DNA of 64,000 nt from Flammeovirga agarivorans (GTDB lineage: Bacteria > Bacteroidota > Bacteroidia > Cytophagales > Flammeovirgaceae), in NCBI RefSeq assembly GCF_012641475.1, contig NZ_JABAIL010000003.1, positions 808,318 through 872,317 of the forward strand. The letters are read 5' to 3'. Below are positions 36,587 through 44,367 of the stretch, piece by piece (position 1 is the first letter of the stretch; every line of letters starts with the position of its first letter). The notes under the pieces are model-generated. The model saw nothing but the letters and a program-made list of their open reading frames with translations, was not told where the DNA came from and made no database searches. The position numbers and the translations under genes are program-made.

Positions 36587-37756
36587 ATGTTAAGAAAGTC
36601 TCTTGGATTTATGTTGTGTTTTTTACTGATAAATTTTACGTCAGTATTAGGACAAGAAATCAGTGAGCACCCTGAAAAAGATAAATATGTTGGTCAATTT
36701 AACGGGGATGGTCAACGTCATGGTATGGGAACATATACATGGGAAGATGGAACGGTTTATCAAGGAAAATGGAGAAATGACTTGATGGACGGTAGAGGAA
36801 GTTTAAAATTTGCGAATGGCAATAAGTACGAAGGGAACTTCTCTAAAGGACAACCATTTGGCGCCGGTGTATATAATTGGGCAAATGGTGATGTATATCA
36901 AGGAGGTTTTCTTGATGGAAAAATGCATGGTCGTGGTATATTAATTACTCGTTCAGGTGAAAGACACGAAGGTACTTGGATGTATAATCAAGTCAATGGA
37001 GAAGGCCAACACTGGTATGCTAACGGAGCACAATATATTGGTGAATGGAAAAACGGTAAACGCCATGGAAAAGGTATAATGCTTTATCCAAATGGAGATA
37101 CAGAACAAGGTGAGTGGAGAGATGATGAGTACGTGCCATGTGACTGTTATAGAGAATCTGTATCTGTTGCCGAAGCATATAACGAATCAGAGGCAGTATT
37201 TGTCGGGAAAGTTTTTGAAATTGAAACAACTGATGAAGGGTATGATAGAGTAGGGATTATTGTTTCAGAATATTGGAAAGGTGCTTTATATCCGAAAAGA
37301 AAAGTATATATGCGCGCTGAGTATGGCTCATGTGACTTCGTCTACTTTGAAGATGAGGAATACCTAATTTATGCTCAACCTTATCAATTTGACAAATCGT
37401 TATATTACCCTACAAAATGTACGCGTTCAATGCGTACGAGCTTACCTTTAGCTTCAAGAGACATTGAAGAATTAAGAAAAATGTCTTGTGAAATTAAAGA
37501 AAACGACGATCGTAAAGTAGCTTTTGATTTCACAGATGACCCTGTTTGTGGTTGTGATGGAGAGGATTACAAAAATCCATATCAAGCTTATAAAGCAGGG
37601 GTGGCACATTGGTACGCCGGAACCTGTGAGGAAAAGAAAAAGCGTGATGAAGAAATTAGAAGAGCCAAGTATAAAATCAAGGACGAAATAAAAGAAGAAA
37701 AGAAAGAAATTGAGAAAGAAACTCAGCAGATGTATAATTATGTTGAAGAGGATTAA
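36587..37756 (+). CDS. Secreted MORN / NTR-like / Kazal-like fusion protein
   Basis: A 389-residue protein from the ATG at 36587 (signal peptide MLRKSLGFMLCFLLINFTSVLG); an ATG at 36545 would add 14 residues. It has six or seven MORN repeats (about 40-180, GDGQRHGMGTYTWEDGTVYQGKW and relatives), then a domain with a CDC start, AVFVGKVFEIET, EYWKGALYPKR and a later CT pair that resembles the netrin/TIMP-like fold, and a Kazal-like module (DPVCGCDGEDYKNPYQAYKAGV ... GTC), ending in a Glu/Lys-rich helix. The NTR-like and Kazal-like parts are protease-inhibitor folds in other proteins, so a surface or periplasmic inhibitor or scaffold is possible. This combination is unusual; function unknown. 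Confidence 0.8.
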   Translation: MLRKSLGFMLCFLLINFTSVLGQEISEHPEKDKYVGQFNGDGQRHGMGTYTWEDGTVYQGKWRNDLMDGRGSLKFANGNKYEGNFSKGQPFGAGVYNWANGDVYQGGFLDGKMHGRGILITRSGERHEGTWMYNQVNGEGQHWYANGAQYIGEWKNGKRHGKGIMLYPNGDTEQGEWRDDEYVPCDCYRESVSVAEAYNESEAVFVGKVFEIETTDEGYDRVGIIVSEYWKGALYPKRKVYMRAEYGSCDFVYFEDEEYLIYAQPYQFDKSLYYPTKCTRSMRTSLPLASRDIEELRKMSCEIKENDDRKVAFDFTDDPVCGCDGEDYKNPYQAYKAGVAHWYAGTCEEKKKRDEEIRRAKYKIKDEIKEEKKEIEKETQQMYNYVEED

Positions 37757-37777
37757 TTCCTTTCTGATTTATTTCTA

Positions 37778-37813
37778 AAAAAAGATGCTTATCTTAGGGT
37801 AGGCATCTTTTTT
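37778..37813 (+). terminator. Rho-independent terminator
   Basis: The 11-bp perfect stem aaaaaagatgc / gcatctttttt with a 14-nt loop, followed by more T, closes the MORN-fusion gene. Confidence 0.85.
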
Positions 37814-37852
37814 TGCTTACAAATAATATCAATAACCAAAAAATCTAATTAA

Positions 37853-38227
37853 ATGGGCCTGTTTAATACTTTAATGGGTAATGTTTCCAATGCTAATATT
37901 GAAGACGTTCAAGAAAAGTTTGGTTTCGTTTTATCATCAGACGAACAATTTGTAAAAGCTTATCAATTAGTTAGAGATCAATGGATCTTTACCAACAAAA
38001 GACTTTTAATTGTCGATAAGCAAGGTATCACAGGAAAGAAAGCGGAACTTCTAACTATTCCTTACAAACAAATAGAGCAGTTCTCTATGGAGACAAAAGG
38101 AAATTTTGATGCTGATTCTGAGTTGAAAATCTGGGTTAAAAGAATTCCAGAACCTATAGAAACTAAGTTTGGAAGTGATCAGGATGTAAAAGAAGTATAT
38201 CAATTACTTTCTGAAGGAGTATTATAA
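37853..38227 (+). CDS. Bacterial PH-domain protein (bPH_1)
   Basis: A 124-residue protein that is one bacterial pleckstrin-homology-like domain (DUF1696/bPH_1): LVRDQWIFTNKRLLIVDKQGITGKKAE and IPYKQIEQFSMETKG are the conserved strands. No signal peptide or membrane helix; cytoplasmic. Members form ring-like oligomers in structures, and their role is unknown. It is flanked by terminators, so it is expressed alone. Confidence 0.9.
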   Translation: MGLFNTLMGNVSNANIEDVQEKFGFVLSSDEQFVKAYQLVRDQWIFTNKRLLIVDKQGITGKKAELLTIPYKQIEQFSMETKGNFDADSELKIWVKRIPEPIETKFGSDQDVKEVYQLLSEGVL

Positions 38228-38232
38228 TAACT

Positions 38233-38275
38233 AAAGGTTACTTGAGGGGATCAACTTAAGTAGCCTTTATTTTTC
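38233..38275 (+). terminator. Rho-independent terminator
   Basis: An imperfect stem (aaaggttacttga / ttaagtagccttt) followed by atttttc, six bases after the PH-domain gene stop. Confidence 0.65.
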
Positions 38276-38375
38276 TATTGATATATCTAAACAAAACTTT
38301 CAATAATTTTCTGTATCACAAAATTAGGTCTAACTTTAATCAACTTTTGGACACACCCAACTAAATCAACCTAGA

Positions 38376-38966
38376 ATGCAAAAGTGGTTAAATAAAACAG
38401 AGTTAGAAGGTGCATTAGTGAAACTAATCCCTTTAACACTGGAGCATAAAGAAGAATTACTAAATGCTGCAAGTGATGGAGAATTATGGAAATTATGGTT
38501 TACCTCGGTTCCATCTATCAATACAATAGATAAATACCTTGAAAAGGCATTAGAGGATTATCAGTTAGAAAAGTCTTTACCTTTTGTCGTTATCGATAAA
38601 AAGACAAATAAAGTCATTGGATCTACGCGTTTTACTAATGCCGTTACTCATCATAAAAGGGTAGAGATTGGGTATACATGGTATGCAAAAAGTTATCAAA
38701 AAACAGGGGTAAATACAGAATGTAAATTTCTTCTCTTAAGACATGCTTTTGAAACCCTACATTGTATTGCCGTAGAATTTAGAACACATTGGCATAATCA
38801 AGCTTCTAGAAAAGCAATTGCGAGGTTAGGAGCTAAGCAAGATGGGGTTTTAAGAAATCATCAAATTGGTGAAGATGGTACACTTAGAGACACTGTAGTT
38901 TTCTCAATTGTTCGCGATGAGTGGGCTGTCACAAAAAAATCTTTATTATTTAAATTGAATCAATAA
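38376..38966 (+). CDS. GNAT acetyltransferase, RimJ/RimL type
   Basis: A 196-residue acetyl-CoA-dependent N-acetyltransferase. Family marks: LVKLIPLTLEHKEELL at the N-terminus, VIGSTRFTNAVTHHKRVEIGYTWY (beta-4/5), and the C-terminal ASRKAIARLGAKQDGVLRNH motif typical of RimJ/RimL and YjdJ-like enzymes, followed by LRDTVVFSIVRDEW. The canonical Q/RxxGxG/A acetyl-CoA loop is modified to YQKTGVNTE, as in a subgroup of these proteins. Substrate is unknown. Monocistronic. Confidence 0.88.
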   Translation: MQKWLNKTELEGALVKLIPLTLEHKEELLNAASDGELWKLWFTSVPSINTIDKYLEKALEDYQLEKSLPFVVIDKKTNKVIGSTRFTNAVTHHKRVEIGYTWYAKSYQKTGVNTECKFLLLRHAFETLHCIAVEFRTHWHNQASRKAIARLGAKQDGVLRNHQIGEDGTLRDTVVFSIVRDEWAVTKKSLLFKLNQ

Positions 38967-38990
38967 GATTTCTTGTATTCTTTGTTAATT

Positions 38991-39003
38991 TTGTTCCGAA
39001 CAA
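38991..39003. promoter_or_regulatory. Palindrome upstream of the ABC-HlyD-TolC genes
   Basis: ttgttccgaacaa is a perfect palindrome with 6-bp arms. A second, tcgaacattcga, lies at 39052-39063. Both fall in the only non-coding stretch ahead of the transport gene set and could be operators; there is no T-run to make them terminators. Confidence 0.35.
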
Positions 39004-39078
39004 ATTTCACAAATTATAATACTGAATTTATAATATTTTAATTCTCATATTTCGAACATTCGATAACGTTTGAAGTTA

Positions 39079-39113
39079 TTTGTAAAATCAAATAGATATT
39101 AAGTATAAATTTG
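39079..39113 (+). promoter_or_regulatory. Bacteroidota-type promoter for the ABC-HlyD-TolC genes
   Basis: -33 TTTG at 39079-39082 and an exact -7 TAnnTTTG (taaatttg, 39106-39113), 23 nt apart. The start codon follows about 40 bp later, giving a short leader. Confidence 0.5.
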
Positions 39114-39152
39114 TATTGAAATCTTAACACTACGAGAATCAACTTCAGTTTT

Positions 39153-41318
39153 ATGACTAACAAAGGATATAAGAAACTTAGTTTAATTCTTTCATCTCTG
39201 ATTCGTCACAATATTGACGAAAGCATAACCGAGCCAATTGTCGACTTACAATTATCCAATGATTTTTGGGAGGTCTTTATACGATATGCCGATGAAATCA
39301 ATTTAGCGATTGTAAAAAGTAAAGGTACTATAAATCAGCTGACTACTCATCTTGAAAAAAGTATCACTCCTTTTATCGCTCAGTGTAATATAGACGACAA
39401 TATTGTTCCAGTAATTTTCCACTTAAATAAAAAGGGAAAAGTAGTGGCTCAATCTGTTGATGTATTAGGTCAGGAGGAAGAAATAAACTTAAACTTGGCA
39501 TTAAGCCAATTAGTTAGGGAAGATAATGGTGAAATTATCTACGCTATACCTATTTCTAATAATCCATTAATTTCTGACAGTAAATCGAAGAAGAAAAACA
39601 CGTCTTCAAATCGTTTATATAGATTATTAGCAGCAGAGAAAAAGGATATTGGTTATATCTATATCTATGCTCTACTTATATCTTTATTTGGTTTAGTGTT
39701 GCCTTTAGGTGTACAGACTGTCATAGAATTAATCGCCGGAGGTGTTGTTATCGATTCCATCACCGTAATGATTGGTTTGGTGGTAGTGTTTACCATGTTT
39801 ACCGGAGGTTTACAAATCATGCAGTTAAAAGTGGTGGAGACCTTGCAACGAAGGGTGTTTGTAAAAGCGGCCTTCGAATTTGCCTTTAGACTTCCAAAAA
39901 TAAAGCTGGAAGCACTAATGGGAAATTATGCACCAGAATTAATGAACCGTTTCTTTGATGTATTAACGATACAAAAAAGTTTACCTAAATTTTTAATTGA
40001 TTTATCAGGAGCAGTTCTTCAAATCCTTTTCGGAATGATTCTATTATCATTCTACCACCCATTATTTATTGTATTTGGTGTAGTACTGATCTCAATGTTA
40101 GTAATACTATTTTACTTCACTGGACCAAAGGCTTTGGAAGCCAATATGGTGGAGTCGAAATATAAATACAAAGTTGTACACTGGTTGGAAGAAATGGCGA
40201 GAACGCTTTCTTCATTCAAGATCGTTGGTAGAACTTTATTGCCATTAGACAGAACGGAAAACCTAACAAACCATTACCTACACTACAGAGAAAAACAATT
40301 CAACGTTGTTATCAATCAGTTTATCTTTGTATATATCTTTAAAACATTAGTTACAGGTGGACTTTTAATTATAGGTTCATGGTTAGTAATTAATCGTCAA
40401 ATGAATTTAGGTCAATTTGTAGCTTCAGAAATCGTTATTGTATTAGTACTTTCTGCCTCAGAAAAGTTAGTGCTTTCGATGGAAGTTGCCTATGATATGC
40501 TAACAGCAGTAGATAAAATTGCCCATGTAACAGACCTACCTTTAGAAAGAAAAGGTGGTGTGTTTATGAATAACGAAGATAGAAAAGGTTTTGCCATCAA
40601 AATGAAAGATGTAAAGTTTGCTTATTCTGATGGATACAGAGCATTAAATGGCATAACAATCAATATTAAATCTGGAGAACGTATCTGTTTATCAGGATAT
40701 AATAACTCAGGAAAAGATACAATGATCTTGGCACTATCTAGTTTCCTAGATAACTACAAAGGTGCAATTAGCTATGATGATTATAATTTAAGAGACCTTG
40801 ATCTCATAAACCTTAGAAGTGATATTTCTAAAAACGTTTCTGAAGAAGAGCTTTTTGATGGAACGTTATATGAGAATATTACCATGGGTAGAGAAAGTGT
40901 TACTTATGAAGATATCATCTGGGCACTAAAGAGTGTGGAATTACTTGAGTTTGTAGAAAAACAACCAAATGGTCTTCAAACAGTAATTACAGCAGGTGGC
41001 CGCGTATTCTCCGAAAGCGTTGCTATTCGCTTTATTTTAGCTAGATGTATTGTAGATAGACCAAAATTATTGATTTTAAACAAGACATTCCAAGAGCTTG
41101 AAAGTAATGTAAGATTAAAGATTCTTTCTTTCATTATTGATAAATCGAACCCATGGACTGTTATTTTTGTCGGTAACGATCCTATATTATCAACGTTGAG
41201 TGACCGAGTGGCAATTTTGTCGAATGGTAAAGTTGAAACGATTGGTACTATTAATGAAATCAAAGATCATGAAGGTTACAAACAGTGTTTCCTTACTACT
41301 AAAACTTTCAACGCTTAA
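39153..41318 (+). CDS. ABC exporter-like protein with degenerate ATPase domain
   Basis: A 721-residue HlyB/PrtD-like half-transporter: an N-terminal cytoplasmic region (1-165), about five or six transmembrane helices (about 170-440) and a C-terminal nucleotide-binding domain (about 480-715). The ATPase motifs are all altered: Walker A reads GYNNSGKD (515-522; Ser/Thr replaced by D522), the signature LSGGQ is FSESV (619-623), the Walker B Asp-Glu is N643-K644, and the switch His is N675. The fold is kept in length and order. It therefore probably cannot hydrolyse ATP alone and may be a structural, regulatory or heterodimer half. HlyD and TolC genes follow within 12 and 2 bp. Confidence 0.88.
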   Translation: MTNKGYKKLSLILSSLIRHNIDESITEPIVDLQLSNDFWEVFIRYADEINLAIVKSKGTINQLTTHLEKSITPFIAQCNIDDNIVPVIFHLNKKGKVVAQSVDVLGQEEEINLNLALSQLVREDNGEIIYAIPISNNPLISDSKSKKKNTSSNRLYRLLAAEKKDIGYIYIYALLISLFGLVLPLGVQTVIELIAGGVVIDSITVMIGLVVVFTMFTGGLQIMQLKVVETLQRRVFVKAAFEFAFRLPKIKLEALMGNYAPELMNRFFDVLTIQKSLPKFLIDLSGAVLQILFGMILLSFYHPLFIVFGVVLISMLVILFYFTGPKALEANMVESKYKYKVVHWLEEMARTLSSFKIVGRTLLPLDRTENLTNHYLHYREKQFNVVINQFIFVYIFKTLVTGGLLIIGSWLVINRQMNLGQFVASEIVIVLVLSASEKLVLSMEVAYDMLTAVDKIAHVTDLPLERKGGVFMNNEDRKGFAIKMKDVKFAYSDGYRALNGITINIKSGERICLSGYNNSGKDTMILALSSFLDNYKGAISYDDYNLRDLDLINLRSDISKNVSEEELFDGTLYENITMGRESVTYEDIIWALKSVELLEFVEKQPNGLQTVITAGGRVFSESVAIRFILARCIVDRPKLLILNKTFQELESNVRLKILSFIIDKSNPWTVIFVGNDPILSTLSDRVAILSNGKVETIGTINEIKDHEGYKQCFLTTKTFNA

Positions 41319-41329
41319 CTCTTTTAATA

Positions 41330-42691
41330 ATGCTGAATATAACAGAAAAGAAATCTTCTGAACAACATGAATTTGAAAGAAGATTTGGCACATTAAATAC
41401 ATTAAACTCTCCTAGTCAAGCAAGAAAAGTGGCTAGAGTACTGATGGTACTTCTTGCTCTTTTTATTATCATAATGTTTCTACCTTGGCAGCAAAACATT
41501 AGAGCTAGAGGTGAAATTACAGCACTGACACCACAAGATCGACCTCAAAAAATTCAATGTCCAATTGATGGTACAATTGCTCAATGGAATGTACAGGAAG
41601 GACAACATGTAGATTCTGGCCAAGTATTATTGACAATTGCAGAAGTTAAAGATAAATACATTGACCCTGATATGATCTTACGTTTGGAAGAAGGTATCCA
41701 AGCAAAAGGAGAAGCAATCATTGCAAAACAAGATAAAGTTGAAGCAAAGAAACGTCAATTAGAAGCATTAGAAGCAGGTTTATTAATCAAGTTAAAGCAA
41801 TTTGATAATAAAATTGAGCAATCGATTTTAAAGATTGAAGGAGATAGTATTGCATGGGAGGCATCAAAAGTAGATTTAAAGAACGCCGACCGTCAATACA
41901 AAGCGAATCAAGAACTTCATGAGAAAGGACTAATTTCTTTAACAAAATTAGAAACGGTAAGAAGTAAATACCAACAATCAGTAGCCAAGGAAGTTTCTGC
42001 AAGAACGAAACTTGAAATGGCAAGAAACGAATACCAGAATGCCGTATTGGGTAAAAATGCAGCTAGAAACGAAGTATTAGATAAAATTGCTAAAACGGAT
42101 TCTGAATTGAGTACTACTTTATCTGATATTGCAGATAGTGATGCAGCACTTGCTAAAGCTAGAAACGAACTTTCTAGTATGGAAATTAGAGCAGGTATGA
42201 GAGTAATTAGAGCACCACAAAAAGGTGTTGTTGTACAAGCTCTTAATAGTGGTATTGGTGAAAACGTAAAAAGTGGACAAGCATTATTAACTCTTGTTCC
42301 TGATGAACCACACCTTGCAGCAGCAATTTATATCAAAACAATGGATGTTCCTTTAATTGAAGAAGGCAGACATGTGAGATTAAGATTTGATGGTTGGCCA
42401 TCAATACAATTCTCTGGTTGGCCAAGTGTAAGTGTAGGTACATTTGGTGGTCAGGTTCAAGTTGTAGACTTTATGAATCAACCTGATGGTACTTTTAGAG
42501 TATTGATCACACAAGATTCAAAAGAAAAAGATGAGCCATGGCCTGCTGAGTTAAGAATGGGTACAGGTGTATTTGGTTGGGTAATGTTAGAGGAAGTGCC
42601 AATTTGGTACGAACTATGGCGTCAAATCAATGGTTTCCCACCAAGCTTAAAAGATTATAAAGGAGGATCCGACCAGGGTAAAAAGAAATAA
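41330..42691 (+). CDS. HlyD-family membrane fusion protein
   Basis: A 453-residue periplasmic adaptor for type I-like export. One N-terminal membrane helix (about 38-52, VLMVLLALFIIIMFLPW) is followed by a split lipoyl domain (DGTIAQWNVQEGQHVDSGQVLLTI), a long alpha-helical hairpin (about 120-285) and the returning lipoyl and beta-barrel segments (APQKGVVVQALNSGIGENVKSGQALLTLVP). It is complete and of normal size. It lies between the degenerate ABC gene and the TolC gene, so a tripartite channel is expected. Confidence 0.92.
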   Translation: MLNITEKKSSEQHEFERRFGTLNTLNSPSQARKVARVLMVLLALFIIIMFLPWQQNIRARGEITALTPQDRPQKIQCPIDGTIAQWNVQEGQHVDSGQVLLTIAEVKDKYIDPDMILRLEEGIQAKGEAIIAKQDKVEAKKRQLEALEAGLLIKLKQFDNKIEQSILKIEGDSIAWEASKVDLKNADRQYKANQELHEKGLISLTKLETVRSKYQQSVAKEVSARTKLEMARNEYQNAVLGKNAARNEVLDKIAKTDSELSTTLSDIADSDAALAKARNELSSMEIRAGMRVIRAPQKGVVVQALNSGIGENVKSGQALLTLVPDEPHLAAAIYIKTMDVPLIEEGRHVRLRFDGWPSIQFSGWPSVSVGTFGGQVQVVDFMNQPDGTFRVLITQDSKEKDEPWPAELRMGTGVFGWVMLEEVPIWYELWRQINGFPPSLKDYKGGSDQGKKK

Positions 42692-42692
42692 T

Positions 42693-44087
42693 ATGAAGAA
42701 ACTACTTGTTATCTTATTCTCATTATCTTTCCACTTTTCATTTGCTCAGGAAAAAGATTCTACTGAAAACGTTCTTACTTTAGAAGATCTTTACAGTATG
42801 GTGATGTTAAATCACCCTGTTGCTAAACAGGCAGGACTTCTAACAGAACAAGGGCAAATGCAAATACGATTGGGTAGAGGATCTTTTGACCCTAAACTTG
42901 AATCAAAATATGATCAAAAGGTATTCAAAGACAAAGAGTACTACCAAAAGTGGAACTCTTATGCTAAAGTACCACTTTGGGCAGGTTCACTGAATGTTGG
43001 TTATGAACGCAATGATGGTTATAATCTTAACCCAGAAAATGATACGGATTCAGGAAATGGATTAATGTACATAGGGGTAGAGTTACCTGTGCTGAAAGGT
43101 TTATTGATGGATGAGAGGAGAGCTGCTCTGCGTAAAGGTTTTGAATTACAAAAAGTTACAGAAGCAGAACAGATTAAGCTCATCAACAAATTAATTCTTC
43201 AGATTGCAAAGGATTATTGGAATTGGTATTATCGCTACCATCAGTACAGATTAGCTCAAGAAGGGTATGCATTAGCTACTTTCCGTATGGAAGCGGTGGA
43301 TGAGCGTATCAAACAAGGTGATCTTGCTACTGTAGATGGGGTAGAAGCAAAAATTACTATTCAGCAGAGAGAAATCAATGTGAGAATGGCTGCGATGGAC
43401 CTTCAGAAAGCTAGATTAGTTTTATCTAATCATTTATGGTCAGAAGATGGTCAACCCTTGGAACTTCTAGAGGATATTTTACCTGAAAATACTCAGGTGG
43501 AAACGTTACCTCAATTGGAACAACTCTTGAAAGAAGCTGATATTGCCCACCCAGAAATTGTAAGTTTAGTCGCGAAGAACTCTATACTTGCAATTGATCA
43601 GAAACTGGCAAAAGAATCGATTAAGCCTGAGTTGAATTTAAAATATAACTACTTGGGAACTACTGCTAGCAGTTGGGATTACGGTCTTTCTGAGAATTAT
43701 AAATTCGGAGCCACTTTCTCAATGCCTTTATTCTTAAGAAAAGAAAGGGCAAAACTTCAAATGTCAAAATTAAAGGTTCAGAGTAATGAACTTTCTTTGA
43801 TCATGAAAAGAAGAGAAATTGGTAACAATATTAGAAGAGCATTTATTACTGTAGAAAATTACGTTGAGTTAACGGAAATGCAACAGGAAATGTCGTCTAA
43901 TTATCAGATTCTATTACAAGGTGAATCGGATAAATTCGAAGCTGGTGAAAGTTCAGTATTCTATATGAACGTCCGAGAAGGTAAGCTAATAGAAGCAGAA
44001 ACGAAGTTATTTAAAATGAGAGCTGAATACGCTAAGTCCGTTGCTGAGCTAAATTGGACTGCAGGTGTATCGCCTGTGATGAAATAA
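42693..44087 (+). CDS. TolC-family outer membrane efflux protein
   Basis: A 464-residue outer membrane protein with a signal peptide (MKKLLVILFSLSFHFSFAQ) and the two internal repeats of the TolC/OEP family, seen as long amphipathic helices (about 125-235 and 330-460) separated by strand segments. It starts one base after the HlyD stop and is followed by a strong terminator, so the ABC-HlyD-TolC genes form a closed three-gene operon. It would form the outer membrane tunnel. Confidence 0.92.
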   Translation: MKKLLVILFSLSFHFSFAQEKDSTENVLTLEDLYSMVMLNHPVAKQAGLLTEQGQMQIRLGRGSFDPKLESKYDQKVFKDKEYYQKWNSYAKVPLWAGSLNVGYERNDGYNLNPENDTDSGNGLMYIGVELPVLKGLLMDERRAALRKGFELQKVTEAEQIKLINKLILQIAKDYWNWYYRYHQYRLAQEGYALATFRMEAVDERIKQGDLATVDGVEAKITIQQREINVRMAAMDLQKARLVLSNHLWSEDGQPLELLEDILPENTQVETLPQLEQLLKEADIAHPEIVSLVAKNSILAIDQKLAKESIKPELNLKYNYLGTTASSWDYGLSENYKFGATFSMPLFLRKERAKLQMSKLKVQSNELSLIMKRREIGNNIRRAFITVENYVELTEMQQEMSSNYQILLQGESDKFEAGESSVFYMNVREGKLIEAETKLFKMRAEYAKSVAELNWTAGVSPVMK

Positions 44088-44110
44088 ACATCTCGTTAAT
44101 CATAAAATAG

Positions 44111-44156
44111 AAAAAACTCTTGGTCACTTTGTAAAAAGATGATCAAGAGTTTTTTT
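44111..44156 (+). terminator. Rho-independent terminator of the ABC-HlyD-TolC operon
   Basis: A 15-bp stem (aaaaactcttggtca / tgatcaagagttttt, one G-U pair) with a run of seven T. Confidence 0.88.
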
Positions 44157-44266
44157 GTATTAATACTAACGGTTTCTTTATCCCCCAAAAGGGTGATTTT
44201 GTGTTAATACCCTAATTTTAGATGGTATTATTTCAAGAATAAACAGCCGAACGTACAAATTGTTAT

Positions 44267-44284
44267 AATTATTGTACAATAATT
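44267..44284. promoter_or_regulatory. 18-bp perfect palindrome
   Basis: aattattgtacaataatt is a perfect palindrome with no loop, about 84 bp upstream of the transglutaminase-like gene. It looks more like a dimer-bound operator than a hairpin. No matching site was seen elsewhere in the window. Confidence 0.4.
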
Positions 44285-44367
44285 TACTAGCTTATCGTTA
44301 TAAATATGAATGATTACTACATTACTATAACTACTGTAAATTTTTATCAATTCGGTGAACTTCTAAA

